From JBEKVE01 sp049514335 (GTDB lineage: Bacteria > Actinomycetota > Acidimicrobiia > Acidimicrobiales > UBA8190), in contig JBEKVE010000123.1 of the NCBI GenBank assembly GCA_049514335.1, positions 1 to 8,832 of the forward strand: DNA of 8,832 nt. The letters are read 5' to 3'. Made by a program: the position numbers and the translations under genes. The notes below the pieces were generated by a model, which saw only the letters and a program-made list of their open reading frames with translations, was not told the DNA's origin and searched no databases. Below are positions 1 to 6,402 of the stretch, piece by piece. The first letter of the stretch is position 1. Every line of letters begins with the position of its first letter.

Positions 1-290
1 GCGAAGGGCCGGTAGAGCAGGAAGCCCGAGATGAGGAAGAACACGGCCACGCCGATTTCGAGGCGGGCGGTGTAGATCCCGAGCGACGAGCGGTTGGTGA
101 GCCCGGAGTCGAACGCGGTGTGGACCATCACCACCAGGACCGCGGCCATGGCCCGCAACCCGTCGAAGCACGGGAAGCGCCGGGGGCGCGCCACGGGCAC
201 GGTCACACCGGAGACCTGTCCGGCGGTGCCGGCAACCTCGCGCGGATCGTCGAGGGCTTCGGGCGCCGGGACAGGCACGCTGTCAACCAT
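1..290 (-). CDS. Acyltransferase-3 (OafA/YrhL-like) membrane protein, N-terminal part
   Basis: The first 96 residues are in the window and the gene continues past the left edge. After a Pro/Val/Ala-rich cytoplasmic tail of about 38 residues comes FDGLRAMAAVLVVMVH (42-57). This is the first membrane segment of the acyltransferase-3 family and ends in the conserved histidine (His57) thought to be catalytic. GVAVFFLISGFLLYRPF (80-96) is the family's second hallmark segment. Members move acetyl or other acyl groups onto sugars of surface polysaccharides, glycolipids or peptidoglycan at the membrane; the substrate here cannot be read from the sequence. The ATG at 290 is preceded by a G-run (GGGGGG) about 7 nt upstream as a weak ribosome-binding site. 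It lies only 30 bp after the stop of the AftD-like gene on the same strand, so co-transcription and a shared role in envelope glycan decoration are likely. The family call is secure; the specific function is unknown. Confidence 0.9.
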   Translation of the reverse strand, partial: MVDSVPVPAPEALDDPREVAGTAGQVSGVTVPVARPRRFPCFDGLRAMAAVLVVMVHTAFDSGLTNRSSLGIYTARLEIGVAVFFLISGFLLYRPF

Positions 291-320
291 GAGTAGCCCC
301 CCACGTCATGTGCGGTCAGC

Positions 321-3300
321 CTACTCGCCGCGCACGTGCCGGCCCCGGGGCCGGCGCAGGGAACCGACACCGGCCAGCACCCCCGAACGAAGCCGGGACC
401 GTCGGGTGGGCCCCCCGTCGGACCGGTCAACTGCCGCCGCCGGCGTGGCCCGGGGGCGCCGGGCGCGTACCTCCTGCACCAGGGCGTCGGCGGCGAGCCC
501 GGCCACGGCCAGCCATGCCAACGTCCCCGCCGTCTCGAAATGCGTGGGCCAACCGAATTCCGCCGGGTAGCGCGACGCGGCCTGTCCTCCGGTGACCACG
601 GCGTCCACCGCCACCAGCAGCCCCACCGTGGCGATGGCCAGAGCGGCCCGGCCGTGGCGGAAGGTGAGGGCGAGCACGGTGGCGATGGCCACCGGGATCC
701 CCGCCAGCGGGGCGACCACGGCCGAGGTGACGCCACCCGCCACCACCGCGGCCACCACCGTGATCGGCCACGCCGGACGCGTTCCCGCCGAGCGCAGCGG
801 CGAGACGAGCAGCGGCGAGCCGTCGGACGTTGCGTTGGACGTGGCCTCGGTGTCGACGGCGGTGGTGTCGTCGGCCGGCGTGCCGGTATCGGAGCGCCAC
901 AGACGCCGACGGACCCGTCGGCGGGGCCACAGCACGAGACCCAGGCAGAGCAAGAGCGACGCCCCCGACGCCACCAACGCGTCGTCCACCGCCCGCTGTG
1001 GCGTCCAGTCGAGCGTGATCACCACGGTGGCGGCGTGTTCCGGGGTGACGAGCCAGCCGTTGGCATAGCCGTCGATCAGTTGGGGCGGTCCGAGATCCTT
1101 GCCGCCCACGGTGGCGTGCCAACCGGCGTTGGTGCTCTCACCGAGGACCATCCAGAACGGGCCCGTGGCACCGTGCACGACAACCCGGGCCGAGGTGGCC
1201 GAGGACCGCACGACGCGCAGGGCGGGCGCCGGCCCCGACGTCACGGGCTCGACCCGGCCCGACGTCGTCGGCGTCATGGCGGCCCCACCCGGCGCCGAGT
1301 CGAGCACCACGCTGTCGATCTCCACGTCGGCGTCCCCGGGAAAGCCCGGCTGGGTCTGCAGCTCGTGCGAGCCCGCCGCCAGGGCGATGCCGGGCGCGGC
1401 GGCGTCGCAGCTGCGCACCTCGAGCTCGCCGAGCGACTCCGCCGTTGCGCTCGACCCGGTGACGCTCACGGGTACGGGGGCTCCGTCGATCGACAGGAGG
1501 TCGTCGTTGCACACCGGGGGCACCTGCGCCGGATGGGCAGGCAGGCGTGGCATGCCGGGGATGTCGACCTCGGCGATGCCGAGGGGGAGCGCGATCTTGT
1601 CGTCGGAGTAGTAGTCGAGGTCGGTGACGCTGCGGACGGTGTCGAATGTGATCCGGATGTTCGACCCCGTGAGGGCCGGGAAGGAGAGGGTGACGTTGTT
1701 CGTCGCCCACGGATGCGCGCTGTCGGCGAGTGCGGGCACCGTCACGGTGCGTTCCTGGCCGCCGGCGCTGACGGTGACCGACGTCGGCACCGAGTGGCGC
1801 CCGTCGGCGACGATGGCCATCGACAGCTGGTCGAAGGTGATCGGGGCGGCCAGGTCGTAGTCGAGCCAATTGCCGGCTTGGGGTCCGAGGCCGGGACTCC
1901 ATACCGTGGAGAGGTTGTCGTCGAGGGTGGACGAGGCCCGGTCCTCGATGTCGCCGGGCAGACGACCCGAGGAGTAGGCGGCGTTCATGCCGGGGATCGT
2001 GGTGCCGAGCAGCCGGTCGATGACGTCGTCGGGAGCGAGCGGGGACACCTCGGCCGTGCCCGTCACCGAGAACGACCGCGTGGTGGGCACCGAGAACAGC
2101 CGGGCCATGTCGACCTCGGGATCGGTGCGGGGGGGCACCGCCTCGGAACGCTGCCGCGTCATGACGAAGGTGAGCCGGTGCGATTCCGACGCCGTGCCGG
2201 CCGCGTCCAGGAGGTCCTCGGGCAGGCGGATGACCTCGTGGTCCACCTGCCCGGGCAGCCGGACCTCGGCGAAGCCGACACCGGACTGCCCGTCGTAGGA
2301 ATGGCGGACCCCGGTGTTGGTGGCGTCGATGGTGATCTGCAGGGTGGTGAAGGTGCGCGTCGGAAAGGTGATCGTCTGGCCCGTCGCCGTGCGGCTCGAC
2401 CGGCCGAGCCACACGGTCAGGCGATGGCCGCCGTCGAAGCGAAGCGTGGCCCGGGTGATCCAGCGGTTGTACGTCCCGTAGATGGGCTGCACCACGTTGA
2501 CCTGGTCGGTGGTGATCGGGTGGTCCAAGGTGATGCGCAGGAACTGCCCCACGGGGTCGTCGAAGGCACCGACGGTCCAGGACGTGTGCAGGTTGCCGTC
2601 CATGGCCTGGTCGGGACGGTTCTCGGGCGTGTAGGTGATGGCATTCCCGTAGCTGCTCGCCTGGACGATCTTGACGCCCTGCTGCACGGCCACGGTCTCG
2701 GTGCCGGTCCCCGCCCCGGGGAACAGCGGCAGCGGGGCATCGCGCACGTCGGGGACGAGCGGCTTCTCGGTGGCGGTCTCGGTGTAGCCGAAGTTCTCGC
2801 GCACCGTGCCGAACTGCTCGGCCTGGCGGCGGTTGGTGTCGGTCACCACCAGGTCCGCACCGCGTCCGAGCTCGGTGCGCAGGGCGGCGGGGCGCGTGGC
2901 GAAGCTGGGGGAGTAGAAGACCGTCGCCTGGCCGTCGAGGAGCCCCGTGCCCGCCGCGGCCACGAGCCCGCTGCCGTCGCCGTCCACCAGCATGGGGGTG
3001 GTGGCCCCCTCGGTGCGGAGGATGGGTCGCGCTCCGGCCACGGGGAACACGGCGACAGGCGGGGGATCGGCGGCGTCCTCGGGGAGGCCGAGCGAGGTCT
3101 CGTCGACGAGCGGGTACTTGTCGGGCTTGGCCGCCGTGACCGCCGGGTTTCCGAAGGACAGCGGCGCACCGAGACCGGGTGGGGGCGGGTCGAGCTTCTG
3201 CCACATGGTGCCGGGCCGGGGGGTGTCGTACAGCTCGTACTGCAGGTCGGATTGCAGCACCAGGTCGCCGGCGCTCATCAGGCGGGCCAGCGGGGCGAGG

Positions 3301-3413
3301 GCGGACGGGTCGAAGGTCTGCGTCTGCACCTGCTCGTCGAGCGCCTCGAGCAGGTTGGCCGACCCCGGCGACCCGTAGGGAACGAGGCCGCGCTCGACCT
3401 CGGGCCGCGTCAT
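321..3413 (-). CDS. AftD-like alpha-(1->3)-arabinofuranosyltransferase, C-terminal portion (downstream of internal stop)
   Basis: This open stretch (1030 codons from the first ATG) is the same reading frame as 3453-4973, separated only by a TAA codon. It carries the large periplasmic part and C-terminal membrane region of a DUF3367/AftD-type enzyme. The opening segment VPYGSPGSANLLEALD (11-26) and SDLQYELYDTPRP (55-67) match what I recall of the family. Two discoidin/carbohydrate-binding-like beta domains follow: residues about 245-390 (with YTPENRPDQAMDGNLHTSW) and about 465-620 (with ASSTLDDNLSTVWSPG). A further periplasmic beta-rich part reaches about 805 and includes NAGWHATVGG (762-771). 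Hydrophobic segments lie at about 811-830, 883-918, 924-942 and 962-980, then a basic tail. Mycobacterial AftD adds alpha-1,3-arabinofuranose branches to arabinan from decaprenyl-phosphoarabinose; the acceptor here is unknown. The ATG at 3413 corresponds to an internal Met (PGLMTRPEV), and no ribosome-binding site precedes it. It may therefore never be translated separately, and the true gene is probably 321-4973. The stop is TAG. Confidence 0.87.
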   Translation of the reverse strand: MTRPEVERGLVPYGSPGSANLLEALDEQVQTQTFDPSALAPLARLMSAGDLVLQSDLQYELYDTPRPGTMWQKLDPPPPGLGAPLSFGNPAVTAAKPDKYPLVDETSLGLPEDAADPPPVAVFPVAGARPILRTEGATTPMLVDGDGSGLVAAAGTGLLDGQATVFYSPSFATRPAALRTELGRGADLVVTDTNRRQAEQFGTVRENFGYTETATEKPLVPDVRDAPLPLFPGAGTGTETVAVQQGVKIVQASSYGNAITYTPENRPDQAMDGNLHTSWTVGAFDDPVGQFLRITLDHPITTDQVNVVQPIYGTYNRWITRATLRFDGGHRLTVWLGRSSRTATGQTITFPTRTFTTLQITIDATNTGVRHSYDGQSGVGFAEVRLPGQVDHEVIRLPEDLLDAAGTASESHRLTFVMTRQRSEAVPPRTDPEVDMARLFSVPTTRSFSVTGTAEVSPLAPDDVIDRLLGTTIPGMNAAYSSGRLPGDIEDRASSTLDDNLSTVWSPGLGPQAGNWLDYDLAAPITFDQLSMAIVADGRHSVPTSVTVSAGGQERTVTVPALADSAHPWATNNVTLSFPALTGSNIRITFDTVRSVTDLDYYSDDKIALPLGIAEVDIPGMPRLPAHPAQVPPVCNDDLLSIDGAPVPVSVTGSSATAESLGELEVRSCDAAAPGIALAAGSHELQTQPGFPGDADVEIDSVVLDSAPGGAAMTPTTSGRVEPVTSGPAPALRVVRSSATSARVVVHGATGPFWMVLGESTNAGWHATVGGKDLGPPQLIDGYANGWLVTPEHAATVVITLDWTPQRAVDDALVASGASLLLCLGLVLWPRRRVRRRLWRSDTGTPADDTTAVDTEATSNATSDGSPLLVSPLRSAGTRPAWPITVVAAVVAGGVTSAVVAPLAGIPVAIATVLALTFRHGRAALAIATVGLLVAVDAVVTGGQAASRYPAEFGWPTHFETAGTLAWLAVAGLAADALVQEVRARRPRATPAAAVDRSDGGPTRRSRLRSGVLAGVGSLRRPRGRHVRGE

Positions 3414-3452
3414 GAGGCCGGGCAGGACGGGATCGAGCGTGGTACCCCACCG

Positions 3453-3455
3453 TTA
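3453..3455 (-). other. In-frame TAA stop inside the AftD-like gene
   Basis: Reading the minus strand, codons before the stop encode PGIDFAA and codons after it encode RWGTTLDPVLPGLM, all in one frame (3455 minus 3413 is 42, a multiple of three). From memory, AftD homologues have a continuous FAAYRWGNT-like stretch here, so the stop replaces an expected Tyr. A single base change, TAC or TAT to TAA, explains it. The other complete genes in this window end in TAG or TGA, so TAA is out of character. It could be a real nonsense mutation, a sequencing or assembly error, or less likely a readthrough site. Confidence 0.85.
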
Positions 3456-4973
3456 GGCGGCGAAGTCGATGCCCGGCTCGGTGAGCACGCGCGTGATGGC
3501 GGCGTCGGGCTGGGCGTCCAGGGCGCGCGCCGCTTGGGACCAGTAGGCGGGGACGTGGTCGGGGCTGCTCAGGTTGGCGCTCACGAACTGCCCGGTCCAC
3601 AGGGCGGGGAGGTCCGCCGCCACCAGCCCGGCGGCGGCCACCCCGGCGATGGCCCCGATCACCTTCCACCGCCGCACGAGCGCCGCCACCCCGACGCCGA
3701 GGAGCACGGCGGTGCCGAGCACCACGAGGGGCGTGGCCCGGTTGGTGCTGCGCAGGGCGAGCCCGACGGTGGATCCGGTCGCCCCCGCTTTGATGAGGCT
3801 GCCGAGCGGGGTCGGGTCCGACAGCGGGTGGGCGCCCACCGAGAGGATCGTTCCCACCAGGATGAGCACCACGAAGTAGGCGCGCTCGCGCCACCGCACC
3901 ACGAACGCCGCCAGGAATGCTGCTACGGGCACGGCGAAGCTGACCGCCACCAACCACAGCGACGTCATGTACGGACCGGCCATGGGCAGGTAGAGCCCGA
4001 GCTTGTCGACGCCGTAGAAGAACCAGTAGCCGAGCCCGCGCAGGGTCTCGGAGGCGAGCGTGGTGCGGGCCACGGTGGGGATCGACTCGGTGTAGCGGAG
4101 CACGTCCATGCCGTAGGTACCCTCGACGGCGAGGCCCTCCACCCACCACAGCGACACCGCCGCGCTGAGCACGCCGATCTGGAGGACGACGGCGAGGGCC
4201 CGGCGCCACCCGACCCGGCCCGCCGCCAACTCCCACACCACCCACAGCAGAGGGCCCACGCCCACGAGCACGAGCGACGTGGCGTTGGTGCTGCCCACCA
4301 GTGCCACCACCAGCGCAAAGAGGGCGGGGTAGCGCCACCCGCCCTGGCGAAGCGCACGGGCCACCAGTCCGATCATCCACGGCAGGCCCACCCAGGGCAG
4401 CAACAGCACGGACTGACGCGCCTCGTTCTGAAGGACGTAGGGCGAGAGCATGTAGGCGAGGGCGCCGACCATGGCGCCCACGCCGCCGGACGTGGCCATG
4501 TCGAGCGACGTCGCGGTGCCGGGGCCCGTGCTCGGGCTGAGCGTGCGCAGCAGGAACAGCACGCCGGCGCCGGCCAGGAAGAGCAGGCTTCCCATCCACA
4601 GGCGTTGCGCCACCCATGTCGGAACGCCCAGCACGTGCGTGAGGGCGTAGTACGGGCCCATCGGCAGCAGGTAGCCGATGTACTGGTGGGTGACGGTCCC
4701 CATGTCGACGTCGGGGTTCCACATCGACGCCACCTGCGACAGAAAGCGCGTGGGGTCGAGGTAGAGGTAGTACTTCGTGTCGGCCACGAGCTTCCCCGGC
4801 GCCGTGCACAGCAGCGGCACGTACGCCACCGCCGCCAGGACCAGGTGCGCCGCCCACGTGGCGACCGGCCTCCGACGCCATGGCGCGCGCCGTGCCGATG
4901 GCGTGCGCGTGTGGGTGGGGGGACGGGTTCCGGTCACGTGTGGGCGCCGGCACCGGGTGGGCACGGCGTACAC
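3453..4973 (-). CDS. AftD-like alpha-(1->3)-arabinofuranosyltransferase, N-terminal GT-C membrane portion (truncated by in-frame stop)
   Basis: This 506-codon segment is the catalytic membrane half of an AftD-type (DUF3367) GT-C glycosyltransferase. The first membrane helix is at about 38-56. It is followed by the loop LVADTKYYLYLDPTRFL (62-78), whose acidic residues (Asp65, Asp73) are candidates for the GT-C catalytic aspartate. Next comes SMWNPDVDMGTVTHQYIGY (83-101), a family hallmark. About ten more hydrophobic segments follow up to about residue 475, giving a polytopic enzyme that would use polyprenyl-phosphate sugar donors on the periplasmic side. The product ends at IDFAA because of the TAA at 3453-3455; mycobacterial AftD is about 1400 residues, and this frame without the stop would give about 1550. 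The start is uncertain: GTG at 4973 gives the longest form, but GTG at 4937 (VTGTRPP) is equally acceptable, and neither has a clear ribosome-binding site. It follows the receiver gene at 5094-5711 by 120 bp. If the stop is real, this half lacks the carbohydrate-binding domains and is probably non-functional. Confidence 0.87.
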   Translation of the reverse strand: MYAVPTRCRRPHVTGTRPPTHTRTPSARRAPWRRRPVATWAAHLVLAAVAYVPLLCTAPGKLVADTKYYLYLDPTRFLSQVASMWNPDVDMGTVTHQYIGYLLPMGPYYALTHVLGVPTWVAQRLWMGSLLFLAGAGVLFLLRTLSPSTGPGTATSLDMATSGGVGAMVGALAYMLSPYVLQNEARQSVLLLPWVGLPWMIGLVARALRQGGWRYPALFALVVALVGSTNATSLVLVGVGPLLWVVWELAAGRVGWRRALAVVLQIGVLSAAVSLWWVEGLAVEGTYGMDVLRYTESIPTVARTTLASETLRGLGYWFFYGVDKLGLYLPMAGPYMTSLWLVAVSFAVPVAAFLAAFVVRWRERAYFVVLILVGTILSVGAHPLSDPTPLGSLIKAGATGSTVGLALRSTNRATPLVVLGTAVLLGVGVAALVRRWKVIGAIAGVAAAGLVAADLPALWTGQFVSANLSSPDHVPAYWSQAARALDAQPDAAITRVLTEPGIDFAA

Positions 4974-5093
4974 GCCCCGGAGCCGGGGGCAGCCTACGGG
5001 CTGCGACCCCCGCCGGGTTCGGCACCGCCGTCGTCGGCGACGTCGCGCACCACGGCATCCGCCCGGTGCGCCCGGGCGGGGACGGTCCGTGGG
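4974..5093 (-). other. Intergenic spacer with two small adjacent hairpins before the AftD-like gene
   Basis: This 120-bp gap lies between the receiver gene and the AftD-like gene. It holds two adjacent inverted repeats: GCAGCC/GGCTGC with a 4-nt loop (4989-5004) and CCCCGG/CCGGGG with a 2-nt loop (4975-4988). Neither is followed by a T-run, so they are not classic intrinsic terminators. The second ends one base before the GTG at 4973, which would hinder initiation there and slightly favours the GTG at 4937. The sequence TAGGCT (4996 to 4991 on the minus strand) fits a TANNNT -10 element, but no -35 is visible. Confidence 0.3.
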
Positions 5094-5711
5094 CTAGGTG
5101 GGGGCAGGACCGCTCAGCGCGCTCGTCACCGCTTCGAGCAGGTGCTCGGGACGGAAGGGCTTGCGCAGGTAGGCGCGCACCTTGGTGCCGAGCGACCGCC
5201 GGGCGTCGTCGTCGACGACGTAGGCGGAGATCAAGATGGCGGGCGGCGGGTCCTCGAGCAAGCGAAGGAGCCCGATCCCGTCGAGGCGGGGCATGCGCAC
5301 GTCGACCACCAGGACGCGCACCTCCATCTCCTCGAGGCATTCGAGGGCCCGTTCGCCGTTCTCCGCCTCGGCCACGCTGTGGTGGGCGCGTCGCAGGATC
5401 TCGGCCACGGACTGGCGCACGCCCTCGTCGTCGTCCACGACGAGCACGTCCACGACCGGGAGAGCGGTGGCGCCGGTGGCGACGCCGTCGTGGACGGGGT
5501 GCGTCGGAGAACCGCCTGGCCCCGTCCCGGACCCGTCGGTCTGCTCGACGCCGTCCCGGTGACGCTCCCGACCGGGTCCGGCTTCCTCCGCTCCAGCGGG
5601 GCGTGCCCGGCTCTGGACACAACGCGTGGTGCGCGCTGCGACCGCGCTACGCGGTCGCCCTCGCGGCGCACCTCCGTGGCGCTGTTCTCGAACCGCCCCC
5701 TCGCCGGGCAT
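5094..5711 (-). CDS. Response regulator receiver protein, single-domain (start uncertain)
   Basis: Residues about 86-200 form a complete CheY-like receiver. VDVLVVDDDEGVR carries the acidic metal-binding pair (Asp93, Asp94), VVDVRMPRLDG carries the phospho-acceptor Asp137, ISAY carries switch Ser162, and LRKPF carries the conserved Lys184. No DNA-binding or enzymatic output domain follows; the protein ends at ALSGPAPT. It probably acts by protein-protein contact in phosphorelay signalling in the cytoplasm. The ATG at 5711 adds about 85 Arg/Gly/Pro-rich residues that look unstructured. In this part, A/T-ending codons (CGA, GGA, GAA, GTT, GCA) are much commoner than in the receiver. The only other in-frame starts are GTGs at 5453 and 5447, immediately before the first beta strand, which would leave a plain receiver of about 119 residues. 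It resembles the receiver at 5773-6186 and lies downstream of it on the same strand. No histidine kinase is in the window. Confidence 0.85.
   Translation of the reverse strand: MPGEGAVREQRHGGAPRGRPRSAVAARTTRCVQSRARPAGAEEAGPGRERHRDGVEQTDGSGTGPGGSPTHPVHDGVATGATALPVVDVLVVDDDEGVRQSVAEILRRAHHSVAEAENGERALECLEEMEVRVLVVDVRMPRLDGIGLLRLLEDPPPAILISAYVVDDDARRSLGTKVRAYLRKPFRPEHLLEAVTSALSGPAPT
5638..5658. repeat. Perfect 9-bp inverted repeat with 3-nt loop
   Basis: GCGACCGCG and CGCGGTCGC flank the triplet CTA, giving a very stable hairpin. It sits inside the doubtful N-terminal extension of the receiver gene at 5094-5711. If that gene really starts near 5453, the hairpin is in the spacer between the two receiver genes, where it could attenuate transcription or stabilise a transcript end. 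No T-run follows on either strand, so it is not a standard terminator. Confidence 0.45.
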
Positions 5712-5772
5712 CGCCTGATCGTAGGCGCTCGCCCGCGGCTATGCCGGGACGGAACGTGGGCGCCCCCGGATC

Positions 5773-6186
5773 TCAGGCGGTCACCCGCAGGCCCATGGCC
5801 CCGGCCACGGCGTCCAGGAGCGCCACGGGCTTGAACGGCTTCTGCAGCACCATGAAGACGTGCGGGTCGGTGTGGACCCCGGCGTCACCCGCCAGGGGGT
5901 AGCCCGAGACCAGGACGACGGGCGGCGCATGCGCCCCGACCGCCGCCAGCACGCCCATTCCGTCACGCTCGGGCATGCGCAGGTCGAGCACGACCACTCC
6001 CACCCGGTGCCGGGCCAGCTGGTCGAGGGCGGATTCCCCGTCGCCGGCTTCGCGGACCCGGTACCCGGCCACCCGCAGGATCTCGGCCACCGACGTGCGC
6101 ACGCTGGTGTCGTCGTCGACCACGAGGACACAGGCGTCCGTCGTGATCGTGCCTGCCGCCCCGGGTTGCCCCGACCCGGATCCCAT
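5773..6186 (-). CDS. Response regulator receiver protein, single-domain
   Basis: The 137-residue product is essentially one CheY-like receiver. VLVVDDDTSVR (20-30) supplies the acidic pair Asp24/Asp25, VVVLDLRMPERDG (64-76) the phospho-acceptor Asp68, VLVSGY (91-96) the switch Ser94, and LQKPFKP (114-120) the conserved Lys116. No output domain is present, so it likely signals by binding a partner or by passing phosphate on; its cognate kinase is not in the window. The ATG at 6186 is chosen over upstream in-frame starts because AAAGGGGG lies 5 nt before it and the receiver begins soon after. The stop is TGA. It heads a minus-strand series with a second, similar receiver about 61 bp (or more, depending on its start) downstream. 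By eye, about half of the first 70 receiver residues are identical in the two, including a shared SVAEILR helix, which suggests a tandem duplication. Its promoter must lie in the divergent region 6187-6324. Confidence 0.93.
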   Translation of the reverse strand: MGSGSGQPGAAGTITTDACVLVVDDDTSVRTSVAEILRVAGYRVREAGDGESALDQLARHRVGVVVLDLRMPERDGMGVLAAVGAHAPPVVLVSGYPLAGDAGVHTDPHVFMVLQKPFKPVALLDAVAGAMGLRVTA

Positions 6187-6191
6187 GGTGA

Positions 6192-6199
6192 CCCCCTTT
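6192..6199 (-). promoter_or_regulatory. Strong ribosome-binding site of the first receiver gene
   Basis: AAAGGGGG on the minus strand lies 5 nt upstream of the ATG at 6186. It is one of the few clear Shine-Dalgarno sequences in this window and fixes the start of the receiver gene, excluding longer in-frame forms. Confidence 0.7.
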
Positions 6200-6249
6200 C
6201 GACGACCGCCCCCGTCCCGCGCCGACGCGGCGACAGGACGGATCGTCGG

Positions 6250-6314
6250 GTCTCCCCGCCCGACCGTACACCTGCGTGTAGAACGAACGAGGCTCCGCAT
6301 ACCTGCGGGGAGAC
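6250..6314 (+). repeat. 10-bp inverted repeat enclosing 45 nt; possible structured 5' leader
   Basis: GTCTCCCCGC (6250-6259) and GCGGGGAGAC (6305-6314) are perfectly complementary. In a plus-strand transcript they would form a closing stem ending one base before the ribosome-binding site of the ORF at 6325. Inside lies the small hairpin TACAC-CTGC-GTGTA (6267-6280). A competing hairpin, CCGCA-TACC-TGCGG (6295-6308), uses part of the right arm, so the two folds exclude each other as in cis-acting switches. I do not recognise a known riboswitch class. In this GC-rich context a 10-bp match could also arise by chance. Confidence 0.4.
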
Positions 6315-6319
6315 GGGGA
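6315..6319 (+). promoter_or_regulatory. Ribosome-binding site of the leader ORF
   Basis: GGGGA lies 5 nt before the ATG at 6325, directly after the right arm of the inverted repeat 6250-6314. It overlaps the palindrome GGAATTCC (6317-6324). Confidence 0.5.
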
Positions 6320-6324
6320 ATTCC

Positions 6325-6402
6325 ATGCGCGGCGGTCAACGCAGTGACCTCTACGAGCTCGACACGGCCGCCGGGTGCCCGGCGGTGGACCGGTCGGCGT
6401 GA
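6325..6402 (+). CDS. Small 25-residue ORF overlapping the MFS gene start (possible leader peptide)
   Basis: An ATG with a good ribosome-binding site opens a 25-codon frame ending in TGA at 6400-6402. The product begins MRGGQRSDLYELDTAAG and ends with CPAVDRSA, with one cysteine and no membrane segment. The last bases form GTGA, so its stop overlaps a GTG start of the MFS transporter (6399) by 4 nt, the arrangement typical of translational coupling. Most codons end in G or C, in keeping with coding sequence in this genome. I do not recognise the peptide. It could be a leader peptide controlling the transporter, an independent small protein, or a chance frame. Its presence favours 6399 over 6375 as the MFS start. 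Confidence 0.5.
   Translation: MRGGQRSDLYELDTAAGCPAVDRSA

Larger units (their letters stand above)
6187..6324. promoter_or_regulatory. Divergent intergenic control region
   Basis: This 138-bp region separates the minus-strand receiver genes from the plus-strand leader ORF and MFS gene, so it should contain promoters for both directions. On the minus strand, TACGGT (6268 to 6263) fits a TANNNT -10 element, without a convincing -35. A short dyad, TACAC-CTGC-GTGTA (6267-6280), overlaps it and could be an operator. The core promoter assignments are weak; the position between divergent genes is the main argument. Confidence 0.45.

Noticed and set aside
3413..3455. Programmed readthrough or selenocysteine/pyrrolysine-type recoding at the internal stop
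   Set aside because: The codon is TAA, not TGA or TAG, no recoding structure is apparent after it, and the expected residue is an ordinary Tyr. Mutation or sequence error is simpler.
4975..5004. Intrinsic terminator between the second receiver and the AftD-like gene
   Set aside because: The two hairpins have only 6-bp stems and no following T-run, so termination cannot be claimed.
1138..5622. Minus-strand open frame of 1494 codons in another phase
   Set aside because: The translation is Arg/Pro/Gly-rich and lacks motifs, while the alternative phase on the same strand encodes recognisable AftD-like and receiver proteins.
336..5834. Plus-strand open frame of 1832 codons running antisense to the AftD-like and receiver genes
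   Set aside because: The translation is Gly/Arg/His-rich with no domain. It is open only because the opposite strand uses G/C-ending codons, a usual artefact in very GC-rich genomes.
6187..6339. N-terminal extension of the first receiver to an upstream start at 6339
   Set aside because: The ATG at 6186 has a strong ribosome-binding site, and the extra 51 residues are Arg-rich without homology and would cover the divergent promoter region.
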